Source of the DNA: Guadua angustifolia
Lineage: Eukaryota > Streptophyta > Magnoliopsida > Poales > Poaceae
DNA: 64,000 nucleotides
Assembly (NCBI GenBank): GCA_036346375.1
Contig: CM070501.1
Coordinates: forward strand, 36,600,539-36,664,538
Direction: 5' to 3'
Position numbers and translations under genes: made by a program. The notes under the pieces are model-generated. The model was not told the origin of the DNA, searched no databases, and saw only the letters and a list, made by a program, of their open reading frames with translations. Below, one piece after another: positions 36,908 through 49,123 of this stretch (position 1 is its first letter; the number at the start of each line of letters is the position of its first letter).

Positions 36908-38116
36908 CGCCGCCGCCTTCCTCCAACCGATCGATCGGCACGGCGGAGTGGATGGAGTCGCGCGTGGGGTCGGCCGGTCTCCTCCTCCTCCTCCTCCGCG
37001 CGACGAGAGAGAGATGCTCGTATTTTTTTTGTGCGCTGTTCGGAAGAGTTATCTGACTGCCACTTTGTTGGGTTGGTATCGGCTTGGGAAAAGCGACGGC
37101 CGCGGCAAAAGAGTGGCGGGCGAGGATGGGAGATGGGGCCCTGTCCCCGCCCCCGCCCCTGCCCACGGATTAGCTTAGGAGGTTAATGCATCGGAGACTC
37201 GTCAAAGCCGAAAGCGACGTCCAATAACAGTTTGTTGTCTTGCGGTGGACTTCCCGTCTTCCGTGAGTCTCCTGGCCATTTTCGTTTCTTCCCTGAGAAG
37301 GGATCGAATCTATCTAATAAAGATAAAGCGCCTAAGAGGAAGGACTTGTATCAAATGAAACACGAATTTTATCTAGCTTCCTTTCCTCTAAAATTCCGCA
37401 TATCTATCGGAATGAGCTTCTGGTCTCTCTGACAAATTGTGGAACGGTATTATAATCTCTTCTCCCTCATTTAGATGAACACCAGCACATGATGCCAACG
37501 ACACACGATTGTGTAGGTATAGGGTGCGTAGTTAGAGGGCAGAGAGCAAGTTGATAAGTCAACAGCTTGTTTAAAAAACAATCGAACTATTCACTGAACG
37601 AAGGATTCTGGACAGCTTCTCTCATAATTAGAAGCTGTCTTCTACATAAAATCAGAATCTGAGTGCCACCTGATTTTTGCTGATTCTCGTTGATTCTCGC
37701 CAATCCAGTCCTCCACCTCCACGCGTAGCCGGCCCGACTTGTTTTTTCTACAATCAGAAGCAGCTTCTTCCATAATCTAGAATGTATACAATCAAAAGCT
37801 GTCTTGAATAGGCCTAAATCCTAAAAGAAGTTGACAGCAAGTTAACCTACGTGAGATCAATGCTAATTTCGAAATCTATAAGAATGAAAAAAATCATTAG
37901 CGTTTGGTTCAAACAAATTATAATTCGTAGAGAGCCAAGATAAATTCATCATAGTATATAAATGGTAGGGTGTAAGATCGGCACAGTCATATACAGGGTT
38001 GGCAAAAAAGCTCGTAGGGCTCGAAACAAAATTTCTCCAATTATGAAACCGCTTTCAGATTATATTATTCTTTTGCTAAATGTTATTTACTTGGTTAAAA
38101 AAATGTTTGTCTTTAG
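36908..38116. other. VOZ promoter and intergenic region
   Basis: 36908-37170 is the CpG-rich 5' UTR/promoter of VOZ, including a CTCCTCCTC run at about 36980. Open frames over the VOZ first exon on the opposite strand are composition artefacts. 37170-38116 is AT-rich with no recognisable gene. Confidence 0.55.
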
Positions 38117-40559
38117 ATGCGATCTGGTTATGGCAGTTCCATATTCGAGCCACTCCTACCTCTGATCCTTGGCCGGGACATCAGTGGTGAAGTTGCAGCT
38201 ACAGGAACTTCTGTCATCATTTTCTATTGGGCAAGAAGTATTTGGTGCATTGCATCCAACAGCTGTGAAAGGGACATACGCTGATTATGCGATTCTTTTG
38301 CAGGATGAGCTTACTCCCAAACCATCTACACTCACTCATGTGGTAGGAATTCATGGAATAATTTCTCCTTTTCATTCTACTTTCTCTTTAAAAGTCTCAT
38401 TCCAGGATTACTTTTGGTCTGTCAACCTAGATGATTCGATAATCCTAGTATGATAAATTTGATCTAGTCTGAACTGGCATACCCTGTTCTTTCTTGCTAA
38501 TATATACAGAGAGGATATTTTGATCCATTTCAAGAATGTACATCTGATAGTTCCAGAAAAGAGTTTGTTCATTTTTAGTGTTTAGTAGTGAGAGAAGAAT
38601 TTTCATGTTTTTTGGTTTGTGCCACTTGCTTGTGAAAAGGCGCCTTACTACAAGTTGCTAGAGCTGAATTTTGTTGTATTACAGGTGGCTAGTGCAATCC
38701 CATTTGCTGCATTGACTGCGTGGCATGCTTTACATGGTACGGCTCGAATTTCCGAGGGGTATGTCTTGTTATACACCACAGTTTAATAAGCAGATAGCAA
38801 GTTGCTTATGTTGCGTTCATTGTTGTTTCCTATAGCTTGGATGCAGTTTTGTTTTGTTAATTTACTGAATATTGTTAACACCAAATAACAGCTAGCTTCA
38901 TGATCAAGGTATGCAATAAACTTCATAATCTATACTGAAATGGCTTTGGCACTTCTATTTATACTGAAATGGCTTTGGCACTTCTATTTGTGGTCCTCAT
39001 GGTTTTCGTGCAGCGGACAGCCAGAAACATATTGCATTATTATTTTCATAGAAATATATAAGAATATTTGTAAAATATTATGGTATTCTTCACTACGTTT
39101 TCCTTTCTTCAGCTTCTTCTGTATACTCGCTACTCAGCAATTTTGCAGCCTTTGGTCGATCTGGAAACTGATCTGTTAGTTAGTCCAGTCATTGTCAGTT
39201 ATTCATGTCTTATTAAGTGGCAGCATTTTGAAGTATTGAAGTTATTTTTTCCATTCGTTTGAATTGGATGCATTCGATTTCTGTTTTAGACAGAGTATTT
39301 GTGATTGGTGGAGGAGTATCAGTCGGGCTAGCTTCTGTTCAGCTTGCGGTAGCTGCAGGGTGTAGTGTTTCTGCTACATGTGGCGCCCAAAGTATTGAGG
39401 GTGTTTTGGCAGCTGGTGCTGAAAAAGCTATTGATTACACTACTGAGGTAAAAGGCCTTCAGAAGTCAGAACTCTTGTCCTTATATTTTTATATACTATA
39501 ATGATGTATCAATGTCTCTTACCCTTGCATTATCTTGCTCAACAACATAGGCAAGTCACCTATGTCCTTGGTTTGTCTAGATATCTAGCTGAACCTACAG
39601 TTATCATTCTTTGGCTTAGCAGGATATGAATGTCATATCATGGGAATTGGGAATGGCTATGTAATAGTAGTGTGACACAGACACTGCATTTCATCTTCGT
39701 GGCTTTTCTCCATCACTGTAGTTTTTTTTAACCATATTGCCTGTTAAATTCATGCATACATGTAGAACAAGGAATCCTGAATCACATTTTTTTTTCCTCC
39801 AGTTTGTTCTGTGAAGCTGAACACAAAGAACTGATTGCTGTTGTGTATCTTTGTTCTTTGCTGAATCTCCCATTTCTCTTATGAGTTATGAAATATTACA
39901 CTCGCAGTTTAGCATGATGTTACTGACACATACACCTATGGTTTTACTTTGTTCTAATGTGGCTATTGACTGCTGTTTTTCTCCTTGCATTAAGATGAAA
40001 TGTAGTATGGCAGTACTAACAAAGTTTTCGGGCCATGCTCTTGTTGCCTAGTAGTGTAATATGTTGGCTTGAGCTATTGTGCAAATCTTTTCATCTATGT
40101 GATCTGCTGTAATCGTTAGTTATTCTCCATGACGAAATACTTAGCTCGTTAGCCCTCTTATCTGTGTTGCCTCTTCTTTTCAAGAAATTCCCTAGCCTTG
40201 ATTACCAGTTTATCCATAATCTTCATGATTATGGTCTACCTTCCAGGATACTGAATCAGCAGTTAAAGGAAAGTTTGATGCTGTGTTAGATACTAAGGAG
40301 TACCTGAAACTGAAAGAATTGGCATCAATGTTCTGAGGAGAGGTGGCCACTATATGACCCTTCAGGTGATGAATCTTCATCTTTGATTTTTCTGCACTTT
40401 TCTTGCGTTTATGCTTCTTTCCTTATTTTATTGCCCTTCTACGTGACTAGGGAGATGCAGCTGCACTAGCAGATAGATACGGATTGGCTGTGGGACTTCC
40501 TGTTGCTACTGCTGCTTTGCTAAAGAAACAGATGCAGTATCGTTATTCTCATTAAATAG
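38117..40559 (+). pseudogene. RTN4IP1-like quinone oxidoreductase pseudogene
   Basis: Relic of a medium-chain reductase (GroES-like/zinc-type alcohol dehydrogenase superfamily, RTN4IP1/At3g15090 type). Remnant exons with splice borders: 38117-38342 (PLILGRDISGEVAATGTSV, then a frameshift, then IGQEVFGALHPTAVKGTYAD), 38685-38758 (IPFAALTAWHALHG), 39290-39447 (nucleotide-binding VIGGGVSVGLASVQLAVAAG), 40247-40365 (ESAVKGKFDAVLD) and 40451-40559 (GDAAALADRYGLAVGLPVAT). Damage seen: a frameshift at about 38213-38222, a second near 39297, a third in 40247-40365 (VLDT then shift, TGA soon after) and an in-frame TAA near the end of the last exon (about 40554). The first exon(s) and the C-terminal exons are missing, so this is a truncated pseudogene. 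Confidence 0.88.
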
Positions 40560-40905
40560 GTAAAGAGTTTCATTGCCATGTATATTTTGATCTATTCGCA
40601 TAATTTGTTTTGGAAAATTTGTTGTGATTGAGGGGATATAATTTACTGTAGACTACCAGGGTAACTTGTCATATATCATCTAGGTCGACAATTCAAATCA
40701 ACAGGCAGATTGCTGCCAACTGGAACATGGTCAGTAACTGGCTGAGAACAAACTGTTTTAGCGAAAAGCTGAAAAGACATATTGCATTCCTGAAATGCCT
40801 TCATTTTTAGTTAGCAGCATATTGCATTCCTGAGTGGATAATGGCTCAATTGGCATGTGCATACACATACAAATTCGTAGAAATGAGCTACCATTTTTTG
40901 ATTGA

Positions 40906-41125
40906 GGGTGTGTTTGGTAAGGCTTCAGCTTCACCAGTGGTGAAGCTGGGTATTCTTAACTTCACCAGATCCGTGGAGCTGGAGTTATGAGTACATTAAG
41001 AGTGTTTAGATGGATCATCTTGTTTACATTGTAGACCAAAAATATAAATTTAATTCACTTTATTTTAGCTTACAAGTTTCAGATCTCAGATGAAGCTGAG
41101 ATCTAGAACTCTACTAAACAGGCCC
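40906..41125. mobile_element. MITE, family A (Tourist-like), copy 1
   Basis: A 220 bp element with ends GGGTGTGTTTGGTA and TACTAAACAGGCCC (inverted, imperfect). Right flank is TAA, left flank TGA. The internal block ACATTAAGAGTGTTTAGATG through TTCACTTTATTTTAGC is shared with the copy at 62926-63143. Confidence 0.75.
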
Positions 41126-41389
41126 TAAATCTAGCATATGAGCATGACGTCTGTGTTGGCCACTGGTGTTGTTGATTGCTTGTTAACTGCTTGAATTTTT
41201 AAAGAAGCGTTTGGTTAACTCTACCCTTGGAATAGAAGTACAAAATGATTTCTTTCGCTGAGTAACAAATTCAACCAGGATGTGTCTACTTTCACCTCAT
41301 ACTTCCTTCTTATATAAATAAAAGATTTGATGAATCCTGTACAGGGCCTTGATATCCTCACGACATGATTTTCTCATGAAGAAATCGTT

Positions 41390-41985
41390 AACCTGATAAA
41401 AGATATGCTTATTGATAAAGCCCTGGGCCAGATGATTTTAATGGACACTTCATAAAAGAGTGCTAGAACATTATTAAAGTGGATTTCTACTCTCTTAGCG
41501 CAGAATTCTATAACAATAAAATTCAGCTACAGAGCATCAATAATTCTCTTATTACACTAGTGCCAAAAAAGTCATCTCCAGAGGGGGTCAACAATTATCG
41601 ACCTATTTCCTTGCTGAATTCTCTCTCAAGATTTTGACAAAGTTACTTACAGTCTGTCTACAAAAAATAATTCTTCAGCTAGTCCACAAAAACCAATATA
41701 GATTCATCATAAATAGAACAATACAAGGCTGTCTAGCGTGGGCTTTTGAGTACATATACGCCAATGCAAATAATCCAAAAAAGAAATTCTAATCCTCAGT
41801 TAGACTTTGAAAAGGCTTTTGATACTATAGAGCATACTGTCATTATTGAAGTAATGCAAAGAAAGGGTTTCCTGAAGTATGGATTAATTGGATAAAAACT
41901 TTACTCAACTAAGTACATCTAAAGTTCTTCTAAATGGTATCCCAGGCAAGTATGTGGCGATCTGTATAATTAGCACATGGTACTA
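41390..41985 (+). mobile_element. LINE (L1-clade) reverse transcriptase fragment
   Basis: Broken reading frames encode non-LTR RT motifs in order: PGPDDFNGHFIKECW (about 41410), ITLVPKKSSPEGVNNYRPIS (about 41560-41625), and LDFEKAFDTIEHTVIIEVMQ (about 41800-41870), followed by GFPEVWINWIKTLL. These are the plant L1/Karma-type RT blocks. Stops and frameshifts abound, the catalytic (Y/F)ADD block is not seen, and endonuclease and ORF1 are absent. It is a dead 5'- and 3'-truncated fragment. Confidence 0.88.
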
Positions 41986-42029
41986 ACAGTAGCACTTGAT
42001 AGCATCTAGGCCCCATGATTCTTATCTTA

Positions 42030-42370
42030 TATTTAAGAGAGCAACTACCATACGCTATACCATTGGGAATCACTTCCAACGGTATAGCATGTTTCATTAG
42101 GTTCACGGATAAGTTTCATTACTAGGTTTCACGGGTAAGTTTCACGGTATAGCATGTTTCATTAGGTTCACGGATAAGTTTCATTACTAGGTTTCACGGG
42201 TAAGTTTCATGATGTTTCACGGATAAGTTTCATGAAGTTTCGTGATATTTTACAGATAAGTTTCATAAAGTTTCGTGATGTTTCACGGATAAGTTTCATG
42301 GGTTTCATGAGGTTTGAAGTTTCATAAGGTTTTGTGTTTCATTAAAAAAATTTCATAGATAAGTTTCATA
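42030..42370. repeat. GTTTCA(C/T)GGATAA tandem repeat array
   Basis: About twenty copies of a GTTTCAT/GTTTCAC-based unit occur, many as 'ggataagtttcatgaagttt'. Within it a unit of about 65 bp (CGGTATAGCATGTTTCATTA ... GGTTTCACGGGTAAGTTTCA) is duplicated head to tail at about 42079-42208. Non-coding; flanked by copies of the motif CGGTATA. Confidence 0.85.
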
Positions 42371-43783
42371 GACCTAAATCCAAGGGTGGTTAGTTGTACC
42401 GTTGGTTTAGTAAATAACGGTATACCGTTCTTTAGTTTATCTGTATATTTAATTATATGGTTTTGGTGTTGATGATTAAGTCAATGATCTCTCAAGCAAT
42501 GAAAGATATTGGTTGAAGCATGAAAGAGTCATCTAAAAGGTCAAGATTAAGGCTCTTTATTACTAGTTTTAGCTTAGGAGGTGATTTAAGCCAAGGTCAA
42601 GATTAAGGCTCTTTATTACTAGTTTTGGCTTAGGAGGTGATTTAAGCCAAGTAATTAGGATTAAATTTTATTTGGCCGTACTATAAAAGGGAATTGTGCA
42701 CAAGTTAGAATTTTGGTTCATAGGCTAAGACTAAATAGACAGCTTGAAGTAAATATCATTCAAATATATTTCCTCCAAAATCAATCATTTCCTTAAACAA
42801 TCAATATGTGTTCTCCCTGGACTCAACTCCATTGCTCTTCTCCTTTAGTCCGGCATAACCTCAGTGAAAATTCTATTTCCGCCGGACCATTCTTTATTCT
42901 TTCAAAATATTGTCCAGAGTCAACTGAAGTCTTCGTCAGACCATTTTCTTTTCGATCCGACGCCAAAATCTACTCAGTCAAAATCCTAACCGAGCGTATC
43001 GCTTTCACAACGAACCATATTAATCTTCTCATATAATTTAGTCCGGTGCAAGCTTATCTTCGTCGGACCTTTTTCCTTTTAAGTCCGTGGTGAAAGTATC
43101 CATTGTTTAAATCTAACTGAGTGTACGCCATCTGCGATGGACCAAAGTTTGCTAGCATAAAATCTGATCCGACGTAGATACATTCATCTCGGTTAGACTC
43201 ATATCTATTTGGTCAAAAAGTCCGTTGGTACGTTAAAAATGATTGTGTTCTAGTTAGAACTATGCTTTAGCAATTAGTAACCAAGTTTGCTATTTGTGTA
43301 TATTTTTTGGCGAATACTACTGTCCGGACGTCTGATTTTTTTTGTTTTCTTCGGACGTCTTTTGAAACATTTTTTGTCTATTCCTGCAACATTTGTTACC
43401 AACGCGTGTAACATTTTTTTGAACGCTTGCAACATCTGTTTACTGTAGCATTTGTCGAAAGAAAATGTTGCACGCGTTAGTAGAAAATGTTGCACGCGTA
43501 GAAAAAAAATGTTACGGAGTGTTAGGACATCCGATGGCTAGCAAAACCGATATTTTTTAAGTCTAGACCCCTGTATTCGCATTGTGCTATATGATTATTG
43601 CATTTAGAACGTTGATGTGACATCAGTGGCTGGAGACACGGGACACTCCACGTCAGCGGCGTAGGCGTAGCATGTGCAAGATGCAGCGATCGTTCCGAGC
43701 TTTCCTCAATTCTCAGCGCTGCCGCGTCGTTGAATTAGAGGGGTCACCCCTTTTCTCTTCTGATTAACCACCAACGTCCGTCG
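42371..43783. other. Intergenic, repeats upstream of the NLR gene
   Basis: 42539-42652 is a tandem duplication of about 56 bp (GGTCAAGATTAAGGCTCTTT ... GATTTAAGCCAA, twice, one base different). A TATA-like box ACTATAAAAGG lies at about 42681, possibly part of an old solo LTR. 43300-43550 carries GCAACATTTGT / AATGTTGCACGCG motifs in both orientations, as in subterminal regions of grass DNA transposons. No coding sequence is seen before the NLR start. Confidence 0.5.
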
Positions 43784-43819
43784 ATGCCATCCAAAGCACG
43801 GGGAGATCAGAGAGATGCC

Positions 43820-46800
43820 ATGGAGGCCGTCGCCGAGAAGCTCGCCAGCGGCGTCCTGACCTCTCTCGTAGGGAAGATCGGATCCCTCCTGGAGCAGGAA
43901 TACGTGCTGCTCGCCGGCGTCCGGCGAGACATCCGCTTCGTCCGTGACGAGCTCAGGAGCATGAACGCCTTCCTCCACGTCCTCGCGGACCGTGGGGAGC
44001 CCGACAGGCAGGTGAAGGAGTGGATGAACCAGGTGCGCGAGCTCGCCTACGACGTCGAGGACAGCGTCGACGACTTCATGCACCGGCTCGACCGCCGCGC
44101 CCACCCGCGCGGCCCCGACGGTCTCAAGGGCTTCCTCCGGCGAGCCACGCACCTGGTCAGGACCCTCACGTCCCGCCACCGGATTGCCGCCGAGATCCAG
44201 GACCTCAAGGCCCGCGCGATAGAGGTGAGCGAGCGGCGCGACAGGTACAAACTGGGAGAGGCCGCCGGCTCGAGCGGCGCGGCCGCCGTTGACCCCCGGC
44301 TGACCGCGTTCTACGCCGACGCGGAAAGCCTGGTCGGCATCGACGGGCCGCGCGGCAAGCTGGCGAGGCTGGTCGTGGGAGGAGCAGGGGAGCGGACGGG
44401 TTCACGCAAGGTGGTGCCCGTCGTGGGGTTCGGCGGGGTAGGCAAGACGACGCTCGCCATGGAGGTGTGCCGAGAGATCGGTGGCCAGTTCGATTGCCGG
44501 GCGGTCGCCACCGTCTCTCAGAATCTTGATATGAGGAAGCTTCTTCACGACTTGCTCTCGCAATTGGAACCGGGCAAGTACCAGGGAACAGATGCATTGG
44601 AGAAGGAACGGCTCATCGACAAGCTAAGAACATACTTGCAGGACAAAAGGTACGGTAGAAATGTGGTGGCTACTATACTTGACTACTTCGGACTGCATGC
44701 ATCCTTTTCTTTCTTGATTTGCATTTCAAGGTTTTGAGATTTCTGACCACGCCTGCTGCGTGGTTCTTGATTTGCATCTCTTCAATCATGAGTTGTTGCT
44801 GTTTCAATGAAATTTGAAATTAGTATGCACGATCTGGTAAATACGGCTTAAATTCTAAAACTCAACTGATGTTAAAAGACGTCTAAAAGAAATTGATGTT
44901 AGATAGAGATAGTTGACTATTATTTCTCCTCTTAGCACTGATTGATCATTTTGAACTTGAAGTTTAATATTGTGCTACAACGCATTTAGAGCTAACTTCC
45001 AATTATACGCTATTATAATGATCCTTTTGGTTAATTCGCTATTATAATGATCCTTTTGGTTAATGAATCAAATCAAATGATCATTATAATAGCGTATAAT
45101 TGGAAGTTTGCTCTAGGTATGCCGCCCTCATCGAATATGTTGCCTGGAACACATTTCTATCTGAAATGGTCATACCATTTCTTGAATTTTTCCTGAAAAT
45201 GCTACACTATAAGAATTTCAAGAACTTCAAGACAATCAATCCAAACTTCATCGCGTCAACTACTATGTTCAATGAATTTGGACCAGGCTGTTTGATCTCT
45301 TCTCTGGGAATTCAAGCAACTCGTTAACATTCATCACAAAAGGAGAGGAAAACAGTAAATGCACCCCCCCCCCTCTTTCTTTCTTGTTCTGAAAACAATT
45401 ACTTTCTCCTATCATGCTATGTTGTGATGGAGAAAGTTTAAATCTCAAAATGGCATTCCTTTGTCGTATAAAGAACAAAAGTTGAATGTGTGCGAAACTA
45501 TACGGCCATCGGTCCTGTTTTCGCATAGACTATTCACAATATGCGTATTTATTACATTTTGAAGCTTCCAAATGTTTGCCGTTCAAAAAAAATAGAAAAA
45601 AGAAGCTTTCAAATGTTCATGCACACCACATCTTCTTAGCTAGTCACTCTTGTTTTATATAATTTTGATAGAATCATATGTTTCTTTGCCATTTCATTCA
45701 TCAAGAACCAATTATTTATTTTTATCTGATGAAATGTGTTAATAGGTACTTCATTGTAATTGATGATGTTTGGACCGCAGCCGCATGGGAAAATATTAGA
45801 TGTGCTTTACCTGAAAATAACCATGGCAGCAGAATAATGATAACCACTCGCATCAATGGTGTAGCCAAATCATGTTGTTCTTGTCATGATCAAATCTACG
45901 AAGTGAAACCCCTCTGCCAAGCTGATTCGGAAAAACTGTTTTTCAAGAGGATATTTGGCTCCAGAAATCATTGCCCTATAAATTTAGAAGTAGTCTCCAG
46001 AGAGATTTTGAAAAAATGTGGTGGTGTCCCGTTGGCAATAAATAGCATAGCTAGCTTATTAGCTGCAAAACTTCCAACCAAGGAAGAATGGGAGAAGGTG
46101 AGAAACTCGATAGGCTCAGCAATGGAAAATGATCCCAATTTGGAAGGAATGAAACAAGTATTGTCTCTTAGCTACAGTGATCTTCCGTATTATCTCAAGA
46201 CTTGCTTGCTCTATTTGGGTATATTTCCAGAAGATTGTGAAATCAAAAGATCCCAATTGGTAAGGACATGGGTCAGTGAAGGACTTGTTCATGAGGAGCG
46301 TGGTTTGAAGTTGGAGGAGGTCGCGGAGAGCTACTTCCATGAGCTAATAAATAGAAGCATGATCCAACCAGTTGGACTGAAATATGACGGTAAAGTTGGT
46401 GCTTGTCGAGTTCATGACATAATGCTTGACTTGATAAAATCTAAGTCGAAAGAGGAGAATTTTGTTACTATATTATGTGGTCAAGGTCTCACGCTGGAGG
46501 CGCCGGGCTACAGGATTCGCCGGCTGTCGGTCCACCAAATTGATCATGCTGCAATCCTCACAAGCATGAGCCTGTCGCATATACGTTCTTTGAGCATCTT
46601 TCAACATACAATGGACCTCAGACCTCCTTTTGTCAAGTTCAAACGTTTGAGAGTATTGGATCTGGATTGCTACAAAGGTCTAGATGATCATGACCTGAAG
46701 GAGATATGCCAATTATCTCTACTCAAGTTTCTGAGCTTAAGAGGGGAACATGATTTCAAGAGAATTCCGGCACAGATTGGTGATCTACGCTACCTGGAAA

Positions 46801-47684
46801 AGCTATACTTGGGTGGCAAAGGAGGCTTGACACTGCCCATTCAAATTAGCCAGCTACAGCGGCTGAAAGATTTTCGTGTCAGTGCAACAGATTTGCCTCG
46901 AGGAATTGGGAAAATGAGGGCCCTCGAGAGGCTCGTCGGGTTCAACATCCACAGGTGTTCACCGAGCACCATCCACGAGCTCGGCCTGCTCACCAATTTG
47001 AGAAAGCTTCGGCTATGGTGGTATCCTCCGTTCAGCGGCAACGGCGCTGCGGAGCACGAGCATGCGCTGCTCTCCTCCCTCGTCAAACTGTGCGGCTCCG
47101 GCTCCGAGCTCCGGCGCCTCCATCTCACGAGCATCTACGTCTGCTCGCTCGAGTTTCTGGCTCCGTGGCCCTCCTCGCCGAGCCGTCTTCGCCAGCTCCG
47201 TGTGACGCACTGCTACTTCCCCACGATCCCTCGGTGGATCGAGCAGCTCGACAACCTCGCCGACGTCGAACTGTGGGTGCATGAAGCCAAAGGCGACGCG
47301 ATACGGGCCTTTCAGGACCTGCCGTCGCTGCTCCGCCTCAACCTCAAGCTGGTGTCCCATCAGGAGGAACGGATCGTCGTCGGGTGCGCAGGGTTCCAGG
47401 GCCTGCAGGAGTTCAGCTTCGACTGCCACGTCTTGTGCTTGGCCTTCGAGCCGGAGGCGATGCCCAAGCTTCGAAGGCTTAACCTGGAGTTCAGCGCGCA
47501 GGGAGCAGCATCGTACGAATTTGATCGCTGTGGCATCGAGCACCTCCGATGTCTCGAGCAACTCAAAGCTGCAGTAAAACCCTGGACTGCCGCGGCATCT
47601 GACGTCGAGGCTGCGGTTGCTGCCATGAGCTCTGCGGCCAGTAACCATCGGAACCGTCCGAAACTTTCCATTTACACATTTTGA
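43820..47684 (+). CDS. CC-NB-ARC-LRR disease resistance protein (NLR), two exons
   Basis: Exons 43820-44649 and 45746-47684 join in phase (AAA-AG/G-TAC), giving 922 aa; an in-frame ATG at 43784 would add 12 residues. The 43820 ATG is chosen for its CCATGG context and the family-like MEAVAEKLASG start. N-terminal coiled-coil (Rx-type) with the EDVID-type stretch ELAYDVEDSVDDFMHRL (about residue 75). NB-ARC: P-loop GFGGVGKTTLA (about 203), kinase-2 YFIVIDDVW (about 278), RNBS-B SRIMITTR, GLPL box CGGVPLAI (about 367), RNBS-D CLLYLGIFPED (about 429), and VHDIMLDL in the MHD position (about 498). Leucine-rich repeats fill residues 530-900. Such proteins are intracellular immune receptors with an ADP/ATP switch. 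All motifs are intact, so it may be functional. The intron lies between P-loop and kinase-2, a position common in grass NLRs. The effector recognised is unknown. Confidence 0.93.
44989..45113. mobile_element. Small foldback MITE in NLR intron
   Basis: A 125 bp foldback: GAGCTAACTTCCAATTATAC at the left end and GTATAATTGGAAGTTTGCTC at the right are inverted copies over about 34 bp with one mismatch. The inside holds a 28 bp tandem duplication (CGCTATTATAATGATCCTTT...). TA flanks both ends (TTA/ and /TAG), suggesting a TA target. Confidence 0.75.
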
Positions 47685-49123
47685 GCATGAAATCGGCAGT
47701 ATTTACGTAAGAGACCTATATTGCCCAACGAGAGCTGGATGATTTGTAAGGGTGAACCGTGAACGAACCTCGATATGAAAGTTTTAGATGGCCATCACAT
47801 GACGCTGGACCGTACATATAAAGAGCGAACCAAAAATTGAGAGGCCAACATGTAATCATGTATAGAGAAGATGCTTTCTCAAATGGATTCTCAATTGCTC
47901 CGATGCATGGAGGAAACACTCTACATTTAGATCAGCACATTTAAGCATCCTGGATTTTAGCTGTCCCTAGCATCTGTCGAATAAACTAGAACAGTATGCG
48001 CGGCGTATACGCCGCGTGCGCTTTTTTTCGCGTGAAAAATTTCGTTTTTTTCCTGTTGGCATTTGCTAAAGAAATCGTCAAGGAAACGCGAAGCGGTTAA
48101 AAAACAAGAACGCGTCTGCATTTCGCGGCATAATACGGCGTAGAAATATCTACTTCGGCGAATTATTTGGAAAATACTGGAGGCCGAGCTGGAAAACCGC
48201 GGCGGGGAAAAAGTCTAGAGGGAAAAGAGCGAAAAATTATTAGAGACGATAACTTTTTTTTTGCGGAGTCTAACACTCTACGCGTTCACCGAGTAATAAT
48301 AGACGCTCTAAAAAATATCATAGATCGAGATGGGGAAAAAGTCTAGAGATAGAGCTGCACACATATTCCTGGTGACGAAAATATTTTTTCCCGAGAAAAA
48401 CGAAGAAAGGACCTAGACGTAAGAGCAAGGACACAGATGTTACGTTTTGGACTGTCGCTATCTGAAAAATTAGAAAAGGGTTTGTTCGCGATTTGAATTT
48501 AACGGGAGGTTCTTTCCGTAAAATGGCGCTCGAGGGACCCGAACGCGATTTTAGAGCGAAAAATCTTCCTCTCTCAAAAAATCGCGAAGGACCTATCCGT
48601 AATTTCGAAAAGGACCGAAACGCGAAAAAAACTTTTGAGCCGAGCCGGCCGGCCGGCTCGAGCCGAGCCGCCGGCTCGGCTCAAAGGCCTGAGAGGCCGG
48701 GAACTTTGCAAACAATAATAAAGGTATGATTTAGCACAAAACTTCCATACCACAGTGCAGAACGTATAAACTGGCTAGAGTAGAACTCGGTGTTGGCTTG
48801 GATATGATCATGTGAAGTAGGATTGCTCTTCGTAATCTGAAAAAAGGAGTAGGATTGCGCTCCTTGCAGATCAAAGTACGCCTGTTACGGGCCGTGTCCG
48901 CCAGTAAAAAAAGCACAGAACAGCCAAAACCCCATGAGACACATATATGCCAACAACTATAGATACAGAGCGTTAATCGCAAAATTCTTCTCTTACAACA
49001 AGCATAAATATTCTCCCGACAAAACATCGATGCATGATACATATCACTCGCATAGGTATACAGGGCTAATCTCAAAACCATGTATGTTTGTTTGTGTGCC
49101 AAAATTTTAACATGAAAAACGCT
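47685..49123. other. Downstream of NLR: CGCG-rich spacer, no gene
   Basis: 47685-47990 holds the NLR 3' flank. 47999-48016 is a perfect 18 bp palindrome CGCGGCGTATACGCCGCG. 48020-48630 is unusually rich in CGCG, GCGAAA and AAAAAGTCTAGAG(A/G) repeats, with no coding frame of interest. 48635-48685 is a GC-only inverted repeat, listed separately. 48730-49123 is AT-rich and may include the 3' flank of the adjacent pseudogene. Confidence 0.5.
48636..48686. repeat. GC-rich inverted repeat GAGCCGAGCCGGC
   Basis: The arms TTTGAGCCGAGCCGGC (left) and GCCGGCTCGGCTCAAAG (right) are perfect inverted copies of about 16 bp, enclosing further GAGCC/GGCTC alternations. A strong cruciform or hairpin is predicted. 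Confidence 0.8.

Noticed and set aside
36612..37178. Long overlapping frames on both strands around the VOZ start
   Set aside because: GC-rich composition produces long chance frames; the VOZ exon 1 frame is the only one with family similarity.
42030..42370. CRISPR-like repeat array
   Set aside because: Unit spacing is irregular, spacers are themselves repeat-derived, and the genome is a plant nucleus.
44020..44597. Additional frames overlapping the first NLR exon
   Set aside because: Shadows of the NLR coding sequence in other frames; Arg/Pro-rich with no motif.
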